A stretch of DNA of 64,000 bases from positions 162,312,761-162,376,760 of the forward strand of contig OZ010799.1 of assembly GCA_963932465.1 (NCBI GenBank). The letters run 5' to 3'. Origin of the DNA: Maratus speciosus. Taxonomy: Eukaryota > Arthropoda > Arachnida > Araneae > Salticidae. A model generated the notes under the pieces. It was not told where the DNA came from, ran no database searches, and worked only from the letters and a program-made list of their open reading frames with translations. Made by a program: the position numbers and the translations under genes. Shown here piece after piece: positions 11,752-21,960 of this stretch; within the stretch, counting starts at the first letter, position 1, and each line of letters begins with the position of its first letter.

Positions 11752-11766
11752 CTACCAGAGGGCGCC
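11752..11766 (+). promoter_or_regulatory. CTCF-like motif in the left arm of the MITE
   Basis: CTACCAGAGGGCGCC matches the CTCF core CCACCAGRKGGCGCY at most positions. It is paired with an inverted copy at 11924-11937. Binding is not demonstrated. Confidence 0.3.
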
Positions 11767-11923
11767 TTTTCCGGTAGAACATTAAATTTAACGCAATGAA
11801 TGACCAAAACAGCCGATTTTACATTTTATTACTCATAATTCTTGTTCTGGATTATTAATATTGTTTCTATAATTCGTTTTGGTCGTTTATTGTGTTAAAT
11901 TTAATGTTTTTTTCCGGGAAAAA

Positions 11924-11937
11924 CGCCCTCTGGTGGA
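11924..11937 (-). promoter_or_regulatory. CTCF-like motif in the right arm of the MITE
   Basis: The reverse complement of CGCCCTCTGGTGGA is TCCACCAGAGGGCG, a close match to the CTCF core and in inverted orientation to the left-arm motif. Confidence 0.3.
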
Positions 11938-12078
11938 CATTTTGGAACTAAATTTTTTGTTCAAAATTCTGTTAGCGCATCTCGTGTATAGTCTATATAT
12001 CAAATTTTACTGCATTCCGTTCACCCGTTTGCGCAGTAGAATGCTGTTTACAGGGTAAGTTTAATTATAACTACCCTG

Positions 12079-13555
12079 TATATAACATAATAAAATTAAA
12101 CATCGATAATGTTTATTTTCAGTTTCATATTAGCTTCTAAGAAATTTACATTAAAATTACGAAAATTTTACGTATTAATTTTTTGTTAATCGAAAAAGAA
12201 ATATTTAAGGAAAGCTTCCTTGCACGTCAGATAAAATAATTTATTCCTCAAGGATAATACAATTTCCCACAAGCAGAAAATTGAGTAAAAAAAATAGATC
12301 CATGACTAACAAAATCCGAGTAAATTAAATGACTTACAAGAAGTATGATAACTAAATAATTGGTTTTGTCTTTGTGTATTAGAACTTATTACATAAATAT
12401 AGCGAAGACTAAAACAATTATGTTTCCACTTAATTAAATCTTTATGGAAAATTCGCGCATAAAAAAGGCAGTTTTATTCATGGAAAATTCACATTTGTCG
12501 GTATATTTCTTTAAAGTAATTGTCTGAATTATCAGAAATATAAAATTACAGTGTACGATCCTTAATGCGCCTCCACTTAAGACGTATCTCTGGTTAAGGA
12601 GGACAATTTAGTTTTTTACGGCTTATCGTTATTTGTAATTAATGGTAAAGACATTGCATATCGTGTATTATTATTCATATTATGCGAAGGACTTTGGTAT
12701 AACTTTGTTTACTGAAAGATCGAGTTTTTGTCAGTAACAATAATGAAGAGTAAAAGTTCTATTACACGTGAAAATTTGAAGCGACAAAAATTGTTTGCGT
12801 CTCGTTTTTTTCTCCGAGGACAACGATAACTCTCTTTCGATTTCCAAGCATTTCATTGGCTGTTCGAAAAAAAGGCCCTCGTAAGTTTTCCAAGCATTTG
12901 ATTGGCGATTGGTTTTATTTTCTAACGACACAATTGCTCCAACAGGAATTGTTTGGTTTCGAGCAACTCTTTTCAAACTATAGTTTAGCATTTAGTCTCC
13001 CGGAATTAAAGACGACTTTGACGCGTCGAGTTATAGCACTTGAAGAAAACTTTCCATAGCCAAAACCGTGAGAGTTCAAAAAGTGCTAATGACTGTCCGC
13101 CAATATTATCAATCAAAATGTGTGTAATAGACCAAATTTAACGATGTCTTGTAAAATTGGGAAATTGTGTTATAAAAATATAATTTTTTCAACTAACGGA
13201 AGGAAAACTGACAAATTATTTTAATTAATGTTAAATTATGTACGTACGACTATTTCTTTCCATATTTTGTTTGTCCTCGGTAATTTATTACTTTGTATTA
13301 ACAAATTGCTTTCTAATAGACTGAGAAGTGGCTGCACAGACTATCACCTCATCGAATGGAGGATATTCCATCTGCGCTTTGATCAAGTGGTCAAGGTAAA
13401 AACTTTTAGCGTAAAGAAGGGAAGGCTCCGTATATGTGTAATGTAAATCCCCGCTAACCAATGAAACAGTTCATGAGGCAAAGCAGTAGTATCTTCCCTT
13501 CTTATCAGTTAGAAGTTCCTTGGATAAATTACCGGTACCACGTGACTTTTTTCAT
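12079..13555. other. Interval with a partial dispersed repeat
   Basis: About 12240-12600 resembles the dispersed repeat at 16830-17410 (shared phrases such as GATAACTAAATAATTG and AACTTATTAC, TAAAACAATTATG). A short duplication around TTTCCAAGCATTTSATTGG lies at 12840-12910. The overlapping ORFs at 12731-12991 (minus) and 12856-13059 (plus) show no domain and run through that duplication, so I do not call genes. Confidence 0.45.
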
Positions 13556-13918
13556 CTTCGAACCCATATTTGAAATATCATCCATTGACGGCTGAAATTT
13601 CAGGATTAGACAGAAATATATTAGCATATTAATATGCCAACTTGTCTGAGAAGCCACATATTGGTGGAAATACCTGTAGACCCGATTTTAATCATCATCT
13701 TTTCCTGCACCCAACGGTTTGAAAATATGGAGAACTGGGAGCAGGAATACACAATTGTAAAACTACCAGTCAAACACTAAAATCGGGTTTGCAGGTGTTT
13801 TTCACTACTATATGATTTGTCAGACCAGTTATGTATTTTAATATGCGTATCGAGATTTAACTGATCCTGGAATTTCAGCAGTCAACTCAATAAGATAATG
13901 GTTTATGCATTCGAAACC
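13556..13918. repeat. Imperfect palindromic (foldback) element
   Basis: The left arm carries TGACGGCTGAAATTTCAGGAT, CATATTAATATGCC, TTGTCTGAGA and ACCTGTAGACCCGATTTTAA in order. The right arm carries the same landmarks inverted, from CTAAAATCGGGTTTGCAGGT to ATCCTGGAATTTCAGCAGTC. The loop is about 90 bp near 13700-13790. Ends are fuzzy (an outer TTCGAA...CATA match extends it to about 13556 and 13918). No ORF. It is a foldback MITE of unassigned superfamily. Confidence 0.7.
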
Positions 13919-15420
13919 AGGTCTATAACTAATATTACTACATTAAAGAAAACGTTGTTTATTTCAGCATTGAGCTATTTAATTTCTTTGAAAAACTCAA
14001 ATCAATCTACTTAACGGAAAGTATTATTTTTCATCATTCCAATGTTTATATCGTTTTATGCAGACGTCCATTATCGCGGAAAAAATATGAACCCAGTTGG
14101 AGGCCCGGTAAGAAAGTTGAAAGTTCATAGTATATACGGCAGTAGTAAAACTACCAGGCATATTATCAATTTCTCTCCAAAATACAGTGTCCATAAATTA
14201 TTGTGGGAAATTATCTTACTTCATAGCTTTTGATTTAAGAACTTGGCGTTAAATATTATCTGATGTTCGTTAAGTAAAAGTCATTTTTTTTCTCATGACA
14301 AAAACGGAGTTAAATATTCTTTGCCAATTTATACGGTACAGTTATTGCGACATCGTATTGTGAAAAACTGAGACAAAAGAATTGGAAATAGCGAGTTCAC
14401 AATTGAAAGCAATGTATGATGCTTCGAAACAAAATCTGCCATCGCCACACAAATTGTCGTTATTCAATCAAAAACTTATTGAAAGTTGTGATAAAAGTTT
14501 AATATTAATTTTAATCTTTATTTTGTTAATAACCATTTGAATTCTAACTTTACGTTTATCGGGCTTCATTTGTGTTAATATGAAGCATGTTCAGTTGTAC
14601 TTTTTTATGGTTCATAGGTTTCAGGGGATTCATGGTTTTTAGAAGTTTGAATATCGAACTTTTCTTAAATTACCGATTGCCATATTTAAACACACAACTT
14701 CTTATTTGTTAAATAAGGCAAATGTAACTGTACGGAGAATCTGGTATTCTGCTTCTGAGGCAAAAGTATACTGTTTACGAAAATATACTAATATATTTTG
14801 TTGTGTTCATAAATCAAACGGTATGAGGTAAAGGAATACTTACAATAATTTTTAAAAACTCTGTATATGTAAAAAGATAAAATATAGACTAATGTTTAAT
14901 TAATAAATTGTGAATTGGAAAGGAAATGAAACTTCCTAGGAATATTCTTTTTAGGTAAGTATAAAAAAACCACGAGGTTCTATACTTTAATTTTATTGAT
15001 AAATAAAAGTAAAATATTAGAAGGATCTAGAAGGATTTATCTAAGTAAGGAAGTATTTATGGGATCTCCTTATTCTTCGTCCAGATTTCAAATTGAAAAA
15101 TAAAGTTAAGTACTTATGACATAAAAAATCTTTGACCCATTTTTTTGTGTATTCAGACTCATAACCAAGCTTGACTTTACTGAGATGGGTAATTATTGAA
15201 ATGAAGTAGATTTTAATTTATATCAGAACGAAGCTTGTCAATGCAAAAAATAATAATTAATTAATTAAACAAATAAATTAATTAAATAATTAATAGCAAA
15301 TACTCATCAACAATCATCTCACTTCTTTCAACGATTATTGTTGAAAAACATGAACTTAGGTAACATAAAAACCTCTTGCATGATAAAAACGATGTTTAGG
15401 TACACACAGATCGCGTACAG
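13919..15420. other. Unassigned AT-rich interval
   Basis: No supported gene or element. The ORF at 14042-14233 has no recognised domain. Confidence 0.45.
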
Positions 15421-15602
15421 TTTGCCAGTGGGCTACTCTTTTTTAAATTCAGATTTCTTGATTGGCACCACTTTCTTGAAATATTAAAATTCGGCTTATT
15501 TAATGGCATACTAATTAAGGCGAAAACTAGGGGAATCTTACCATTTCAGAAAAGAGGTGCCAATCAAGATATCTGAATTTAAAATAAGTAGCCCACTGGC
15601 AA
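15421..15602. mobile_element. Short hairpin MITE with ~60-bp arms
   Basis: The left arm begins TGCCAGTGGGCTACT and runs through TTTAAATTCAGATTTCTTG and ATTGGCACC. The right arm is its near-exact inverse, ending GTAGCCCACTGGCAA. The element is ~180 bp and non-coding, and no clear target duplication was found. Confidence 0.75.
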
Positions 15603-16178
15603 CACTTTGCGCATATCTTGACGTTAATGTGGATTGCAGTCGCTACGGCGGTTTGGCCATTAATACAGCGCGTTCGTAAAAGAAAGTCCTAGTTATAAAT
15701 TTTGATAGGAACTCAACTGTAAGGTTTGTAGGATGTTGGTTGAAGGTCACAAATAAAAACTAACTGCAACAGTTTTAGATAATCGCATGCACGAGTACTG
15801 ATTTGTTATTTATTCGCTTGCAGCACCACATACGTAAAATGGCGACTCCTGGGCGTAAAGCGTTTATTGCTAGACTGAATATTTAAAAGGCACTAGAGCC
15901 ATTCGATGTTATACTTTGTGGATTTATTAAAGATCGTGCCTACGTTCCGCGCTACCTAATGATTTGCCATTGTTGGGACAGAGAATTGAAGAAGCTATAG
16001 CTTCCATAATTCCGGACTTGTTAACCGAAGTGTATGAAGAATTGGACATTCGGTTGGCTGTGTGCCATATAACTAAAGGTGCAAATATCGAACATTTGTA
16101 AGAAAAGCTATGTTAGTTTACCTTAAACTTTATGCATGATTTGTTGTAAAGAATCTAAATTAAACTGTTTTAATATAC

Positions 16179-16324
16179 TTTGGAGAGAGTGTGGCGCCGA
16201 TGGGATACGAACCACGGATCACATGATCAGTAGGTGAGAACGCTAGCGTCGAGCAAAAGGCCAAGCCAGTTAGTCGAATCTAGTAACTCGTTTTATACTG
16301 ATCATGTGAGATGAGATCGCTACA
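16179..16324 (-). repeat. LTR of the TRIM (3' LTR on minus strand)
   Basis: The 146-bp terminal repeat carries, on the minus strand, GTGGTTCGTATCCCA, resembling a tRNA B box/T-arm, followed by GGCGCC. It may be a tRNA-derived internal promoter in the LTR, but the matching A box is weak. Confidence 0.75.
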
Positions 16325-16337
16325 CACTCCCTCCCCA
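16325..16337 (-). promoter_or_regulatory. Putative polypurine tract
   Basis: The minus strand reads GGGGAGGGAGTG directly before the LTR start TGTAGC, the expected place for a plus-strand primer. Confidence 0.6.
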
Positions 16338-16520
16338 GTGAGAAATACATCTTGTCGATGTCTGACGAGCGATATGTACTCGTGAGTGATGCGCAGCATG
16401 CTAGTGCTGTGAGCGTTTCACCAGTTGGTTTCACAGGCTAATTGCTGGAGATGATTTGTTTGGTGCTGCCATCTGTTGGTTATAAGGGGAGGTGATTTTT
16501 GTTGTAGGTTGCGTGTTTTC

Positions 16521-16532
16521 TCCGGGACACCA
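16521..16532 (-). promoter_or_regulatory. Putative tRNA primer-binding site
   Basis: The minus strand reads TGGTGTCCCGGA one base after the LTR. It starts with TGG, the complement of the CCA tRNA tail. The matching tRNA was not identified. Confidence 0.55.
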
Positions 16533-16533
16533 C

Positions 16534-16679
16534 TTTGGGGAGAGTGTGGCGCCGGTGTGATACGAACCACGGATCCCATGATCAGGAGGCGAGAACGCTA
16601 GCGTCGAGCAAAAGGCCAAGCCAGTTACTCTAATCCAGTAACTCGCTTTATACTGATAATATGAGATGAGATCGCTACA
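16534..16679 (-). repeat. LTR of the TRIM (5' LTR on minus strand)
   Basis: The same 146 bp as the partner repeat at about 92% identity by eye. The divergence between the two suggests an insertion that is not recent. Confidence 0.75.
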
Positions 16680-16829
16680 ATACCATTGAATTTGAGACAT
16701 TCAAATATGGACATCCTGTGGTTGCTTATAATCGTATATCATTATCTCTAATTTCATATTTATTTCTAATTTATTATTTTTATGGATGATTTGATAATTA
16801 GAAAGATTAATTTAAATTTTAAAAAGTTT

Positions 16830-18015
16830 AAAATCTTACAAAAGGAACTGAGTATAACAAAAAGCACATCTTGCTGCAAGAAAAACCTTTTGCAAAATAT
16901 AGTCTAATATAATAATATATTAATGAAGACACATCCGAGTATATTAAATCACTTACAACATACACGATAACTAAATAATTGATTTTTTCATCATGTGTCA
17001 GAGCTTATCAGCTAAATAAAACAAATGCTAAAATAATTATCTAAATATAAAAATTAGTCTTTGTGGAATTTTTTTGTATTAACAGGAAAATATTGTTCAT
17101 GGAATCTTGACATTAGTTGATGTTTTTCTTTAGAATAAATAACCCCATTGTCAAATAGAAAAGACATTGGGTAAGCTGTGTAAAACCACTAGAGACATTA
17201 TCAAAAAAATATTTTAGCAATGTAAGTAATTACGACAAAATGCAAGTATAATTGTTTTTGAGAAATAAGGAAAATTGCGTGTATTAATAAATAGTGTATG
17301 GAATCTGAAAACATGAAGTTTTAAGAAATAATGTTCAGTAAACGGAATAAAAGGGATTAAGTTTTCTTTTCTAAAAAGATCTTTCGTTTTTTACATCTTC
17401 TTTCAATATATCATTGAAACTGGGCCATTTTTTATGGTCAATTTGTATAAAGGACTCCGCGGTTGTTAAAACTCTGTTGCCCTTGCCTTGTTAGCGTATG
17501 AATTATTTAAATTCCTAATATAGTTTTCTGGGGGTAAATCTTATACAACAATTCTTTCATTGTTTGGAATACTTTTTATGTGCGTTCGTAATTATATAAA
17601 TACGTAACACCTAAAGTCGTCTTCTGGTCCGTTCGTCTGTCTGTCTGACCGTGTGTCCGCATATAACAGCGTAAAAACAGCCCAACCTAAGCGTTTGAAA
17701 CTTAATATATATAATCGTCGCAGAATTTGTCGAGTCAAATTTTATGAAAATCGAATCAAAACTTCAAAAAAAAAATTATAAAAGTTTTCTGCGTCCTATT
17801 AAATCTTATTATACGTAGTTAATTCAATGATATCCCATGATAGGTAATGATTCTAGGTGGCCAGGGATATTACGTCCTATTTAAGATGGAGTCCTATTTT
17901 TTCCGTATTACTGAATTTAATATATATAATCGTAATACATTTTGTATTCATGCATTTTTCCATAAAGGTGCAATAGCTATTGCAACAACATATGAATATT
18001 TGTAAAACTAGTTAT
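16830..18015 (+). repeat. Dispersed repeat XY, copy 1
   Basis: The first half (to about 17410) recurs at 25130-25640 and partly at 12240-12600 and 18350-18670. The second half (from about 17580), with GTCTGTCTGTCTGACCGTG, recurs at 25770-25915 and inverted at 32195-32640. Because halves X and Y are adjacent in the same order at 25.1 kb, they were probably one ~1.2-kb element. There is no ORF or clear terminal structure, so the class is unknown. Confidence 0.65.
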
Positions 18016-18349
18016 AGTACGAACGCAACTCATTTGTCACATACAATTTCTGACTTCTTTCGTAAATGATATGGTGTTTTAACAGGCATTGAAATCAATA
18101 GGTATATCTATCGGTAAAAAAAAAAACTCTATGATTAATCGATGATTCAAACTTCTAAAACTATTTTTAAACTATAATTATCGTGTCCTAACAACTTCCT
18201 TAAACAAATGAAAATTAAATATTTTTCCCTTATTTATTCGTAATTCCGTGATTTTCGAGGAAACCTTTTTTTTATTATAACTGCTAATTTGAAAATATTT
18301 AAGACAAATTTGCTCTTACGGCTGACAGGAGAAACTGTTCTTAAAAAAC

Positions 18350-18670
18350 ATTTGTTCCAAGCAGAAAGTTTTCTTAAATATAATGTACTAAGGAAGATAA
18401 ATCAGAGTAAATTAAATCTCTTACAGCAGACACGATAACTAAATAATTCATTTTGTCTTTATGTGTCAGATTTTATTAGCTAAATAAGATAAAGGCTAAA
18501 ACAATTATCTGAACGTCAAAATTAATCTTAGTAAACATTTTATGAATAAGTAGGAAAATATTCTTCTATCAAATTTCGCTATTATAGCTATGTTTGTTTA
18601 GAATAAATATTCGTAACGACAGTACGTATAATAACGTAACATACTGTCGAATTGTAATTTTGTTAGACAT
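18350..18670 (+). repeat. Dispersed repeat X, partial copy
   Basis: It shares GACACGATAACTAAATAATT, TGTGTCAGA and GCTAAATAAGATAAAGGCTAAAA-type phrases with 16.9-17.1 kb and 25.2-25.3 kb. Confidence 0.6.
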
Positions 18671-18886
18671 GCGTAATTATAGTAAGAGGCAGACGTATCT
18701 GAGAATGTATAAGAATTAAATTTGTCACAATTATTAAATAATAAGGATTATGAATTACATAGTGTTCCAAAACAATTTTCATAACTTTAACCCACCATAA
18801 AGCATAAGTGAGTTTGGAAGACAAAAATTTATTATAATTTTTTTAACATTTTCTTTCATAATTGTTTCTATGAAATGTATTTGGTA

Positions 18887-19084
18887 CAGATGTCATATTC
18901 GCCTCATATTGGCGCGATTTTTTTCTGTCGCCAATATCATATAGGCAACAGGTACTTAACTTGCGTCAAAGTGTCATTATTTTGCTTGATGTGGTAACCC
19001 GGATTATGTTGTTTATACTGTTGATGTTTTCGCCAAATTGGCAACCAAAAAAAATCGCACCACTATAGGCGAATATGACTTCTG
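18887..19084. mobile_element. 198-bp mariner-type MITE
   Basis: TIRs CAGATGTCATATTCGCCTC and CAGAAGTCATATTCGCCTA (right end inverted), extending through GCGATTTTTTTC, are flanked by TA at 18885-18886 and 19085-19086. No coding capacity. Confidence 0.8.
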
Positions 19085-20202
19085 TACCATGTATTTTTCG
19101 GTAAAAATTACTTTTAAGAAAAATGTTCTGAATACTTTGAAATTTTGTTTTAAAAAATAATTTTAAATGTTAAACTAATTAAACTTTTCATAGAACTCAT
19201 GTTAAACAGCAAGAACTGTTATCAAATTTAAAATTGTTAAAAAATTCGTAATTAAGGAAAAAAGTAGGCATGTGCCAATGTATAAATATTGAATTTATTT
19301 CAAATTCCAAGTAAAATATGGCTTCTATAACAATGGAATACAGAGTGTTCCAAAATTTTCTATGGAAATTTGATTTTGTATAAAACCTAAACGAAATTAA
19401 GATAGAATATTTTATATTTGTGTGCATGTATTTGCTATTAATAAAATTTGACCGTTACTAATTTGTTTTTTTATTTACAGGTAGAAAAAGACACCGCGTG
19501 TGGCGTGGTTCAAAGAGACGAAATCAGATACAAAAATCTCGAGAAATTTCCTATCAAAACGCGGGCGTGATAAGTGTTGCTATTTGTCCTTAAATCGGCA
19601 CTCTAAATGCTCTAGACACCGGTATTTTAAAGTACAGGGATCCCCCGACTTACGTATTACGCGACTTACGCAAATTCGCAGTTACGTAATAAATCTCGAA
19701 AATTGCATTTATGAACACACTAGCGCGTTTGATACGCATTTGTATACTTTTGATAATTATTTTATAAATAAAATATGCATATAAAAACAACAGACATGAT
19801 ATAGTTTTATATATTAGAGAGAGTTATATTTTTTATTGAGATATACAATTTAATCATTAACAAATCAAACTCTGTCTTCAATATCGAGAGTCGTAGAAGT
19901 TGTTAGAGGACAGCATTTCTCTCCACAACCATTCACCTCAAGTGCTGACTCTCACACTAGAGAACTAAATTAACTGTTATAAGCGTTAATTCATTTCTGA
20001 TTTTGTGTACTATAAGTAGTTTTGTCATAACAACTTAATCTTCATTGTTAGTTATTCATAGTAGTCACCTAATTCATAATAAAAATTATGCTTGTCAAGG
20101 ATTATTTTATTTTGTGAGTGCTGTTTATTTGTCTTGCCTCCAAAATTGCCACTGCACATCAAAATTCACATTAAGTTAGTCCGTGATATAAATTATGACT
20201 AT
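19085..20202. other. Unassigned interval
   Basis: The 94-codon ORF at 19500-19784 follows a good polypyrimidine-plus-AG stretch (TTTTTTTATTTACAG, 19466-19480), which looks like a 3' splice site, but its translation has no recognisable domain and its second half overlaps a repeat-like phrase (GGATCCCCCGACTTACG). I do not call an exon. Confidence 0.4.
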
Positions 20203-20405
20203 TAAGTTTTTGGTGTAAATTGCCCAACAGGCGCCACTGCTACGCAGAACTTTTCAGGATTTCCGCAATAGCTCTATCTCAAAAACTAATGTACGGATTT
20301 TCATGAAACGTCAAAATCAATTAGAAGTTGACATCAGTTGTTGCTGATTATATTTTGATGTAAATCGCCTAACCGGTGGTGCTGCTATGCTGCATTTTGC
20401 AGGAA
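20203..20405. repeat. Diverged dimer of a ~150-bp unit
   Basis: TTTGGTGTAAATTGCCCAAC...GCCACTGCTACGC at 20203 aligns with TTTGATGTAAATCGCCTAAC...GGTGCTGCTATGC at 20355. Coding is not evident. Confidence 0.5.
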
Positions 20406-20489
20406 GTAATCATATATGAGATATAAGAAAGATTTGAGATTGCCACAACGGACTAGTTTTGCATAATATCACTAATTCCAAACATGACC

Positions 20490-20738
20490 ATGCCCCACCA
20501 GTGGTCGAGATGTTCTGTTCTCAAAGCTGGCAGACGGGGGGTACTGGGTACGAACCCAAACGCGCCCACCGGCCTAATCGTTCGGAGTTTTCCGTGGTTT
20601 TCTTCGAAACTTGGATTTCCTTGCGAAAATACGTATTGGGTTTCCTTAGAAAGACCCTCATGGAGGGCACCCCCCTTCGGGCCCATATGCCTCGTGTAGA
20701 TAATTGGCCGTCGTAAACAACACCAAAACCAACAACAA
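20490..20738 (+). mobile_element. tRNA-derived SINE, copy 2
   Basis: It is longer at the 5' end than copy 1 and shows a tRNA-like head (GTGGTCGAGATGTTC and the B box GGGTACGAACCC). The body matches 4767-4985 (GGCCTAATCGTTCGGAGTTTT, AGAAAGACC, TAATTGGCCG) and the tail is AACACCAAAACCAACAAC. A probable target duplication AAACATGWCC lies at 20480-20489 and 20737-20746. The ORFs here on both strands are in this repeat and are not genes. Confidence 0.85.
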
Positions 20739-20746
20739 ACATGTCC

Positions 20747-21786
20747 TGAAAAAAGACAGCTTGCTATCTCTTTTTCCTATTAAATTATTATAATTAATTT
20801 TTTTTCAAAAACCAACATTTTTGTAATTTTGTAACTCAAAAGAGGGGATGGGGTATCGTGTGCGAATGGGCAAAAAAGTCTTTCTATTTAATATATATAA
20901 GCGATATGTCTTTTTTTACTATTCCAAGTGGCCTGTGATATACATTGTCGTAGATTCAGTCTTCCAAGAAGCAAAAGAACGTTTAAACACAAAAGAAATA
21001 ATATGAAAAAAAAACTGAGTTTTGTTAGAGGAAGAATCATAGAATTCTCTGTACTGTTAAACCACACTTAATCCTCCACGGTCCATATGTAAACATTAGT
21101 ACACAAATTCATAGGTTGTATTCAATTGTCTTAACTAAAACGTCTAACAGAAATAGACTTTTATCCAAAACTACATGTTATCAATTAAGTGACACACAAA
21201 TTCAACATCTCATCTCAACAACAAACTTTAATCAAATATTCGAAATTCTATGAATATCAATACTTAGTTTTTTTGACATTTTTATGCCCAAAAAGGATAA
21301 TAAACTGACGCCGTTTCTTATTTGGAAGACGTACATAATTTTGGAATGGAAATTGGAACCAAAGAACCAAACTTGAAAGAACCAAATTTTGATTGTTGTA
21401 TCATATTAAAAAATCCGATATATATGGGAATTTTTTTCTATGATTAAGTGAATTCTTCTAGTGATCCTAGTAAAGGAGCCATCATATTCACTTAAAATCT
21501 GACCTTGGAAGGTCCATTGAAAGACATGTTACCTGGTGGCGACAATTGCCGTTCAACGGGTTAAAGGTGAAAGCGTCATAAGAAATTCTAGTCAAAAGAT
21601 TCCATTCATGTATTGGAATATTGAATACCACAGGTAACCACGGTAACCACGAGAGCAATAAAATCCCACTCTCTTGATGCAAAATTCACCATACAAAAAT
21701 TTGAAGACAAAAATTTTAAAGACTCTTATGATAAAACTACGGAGATAAAGTTATACAAACCATCTAATGTTTAATGTTTTAATAGA
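20747..21786. other. Unassigned AT-rich interval
   Basis: No gene or repeat that I can support. The small minus ORF at 21488-21682 lacks a domain. Confidence 0.45.
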
Positions 21787-21960
21787 TTAACCCAGGGCTC
21801 GCAGCGTTCCTAAAATTTTCACACTTTCCTACCACAATTTTAAAACGATAATATTTATTGTAGAATTCTATTGTAGATGTTAAGGTAATCTGCCACGAAG
21901 ATATTTGATTTAAAATACTGGTAGCAAAGTGTGAACAAGGAACGCTGCGAGCCATGTTAA
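21787..21960. mobile_element. 174-bp TTAA-flanked hairpin MITE
   Basis: Left TTAACCCAGGGCTCGCAGCG and right (inverted) TTAACATGGCTCGCAGCG continue into GTTCC and TTCACACTTT in both arms. The TTAA at both ends suggests piggyBac-type mobilisation. The minus ORF at 21779-21973 runs through the hairpin and is spurious. Confidence 0.75.

Larger units (their letters stand above)
11617..12078. mobile_element. Foldback mariner-type MITE (CAGGGTGGTTATAATT)
   Basis: The left end CAGGGTGGTTATAATTAAAC and the right end GTTTAATTATAACTACCCTG (nearly) are inverted. Much of the element is an imperfect palindrome centred near 11850, for example GTTAAATTTAATG against CATTAAATTTAACG. TA flanks both ends (11615-11616, 12079-12080). 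It is 462 bp with no ORF. Each arm holds a CTCF-like motif. Confidence 0.85.
16179..16679 (-). mobile_element. TRIM-like miniature LTR retroelement
   Basis: Two 146-bp direct repeats (16179-16324 and 16534-16679, about 12 mismatches) flank a 209-bp interior. On the minus strand the repeats begin TGTAGCGATC. The 5' repeat is followed after one base by TGGTGTCCCGGAG, which looks like a tRNA-primer binding site, and the 3' repeat is preceded by the purine tract GGGGAGGGAGTG. ATAC is duplicated at 16175-16178 and 16680-16683, and the uninterrupted homologous site exists in the Tc3-like copy at 9938-10463. There is no gag or pol; the ORF at 16431-16700 has no recognisable domain. Terminal repeats, PBS, PPT and 4-bp TSD together fit a terminal-repeat retrotransposon in miniature. 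The repeat ends in AAA and not CA, which is atypical. Confidence 0.78.
15666..16718 (+). mobile_element. Internally deleted Tc3-like transposon, copy 2 (interrupted)
   Basis: It starts at CAGCGCGTTCG after TA (15664-15665) and ends near ACATCCTG at 16718, the inverted end of the family. ATGGCGACTCCTGGGCGT encodes MATPGR, the start of a Tc3-like transposase; within ~60 bp the sequence jumps to its C-terminal part, where DLLTEVYEELDIRLAVC and ITKGANIEHL can be read near 16014-16098. The region between, with the DDE residues, is missing, as in copy 1. A 501-bp LTR-type element (16179-16679) is inserted in its 3' part with a 4-bp ATAC duplication. Confidence 0.78.

Noticed and set aside
19466..19784. 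A 94-codon ORF after a good 3' splice-site-like tract
   Set aside because: No donor, no domain, and the second half is repeat-like; AT-rich DNA gives such tracts often.
20453..20742. Four overlapping ORFs at 20.5-20.7 kb as a conserved small gene
   Set aside because: They lie wholly in the SINE, which is GC-richer and therefore has fewer stops.
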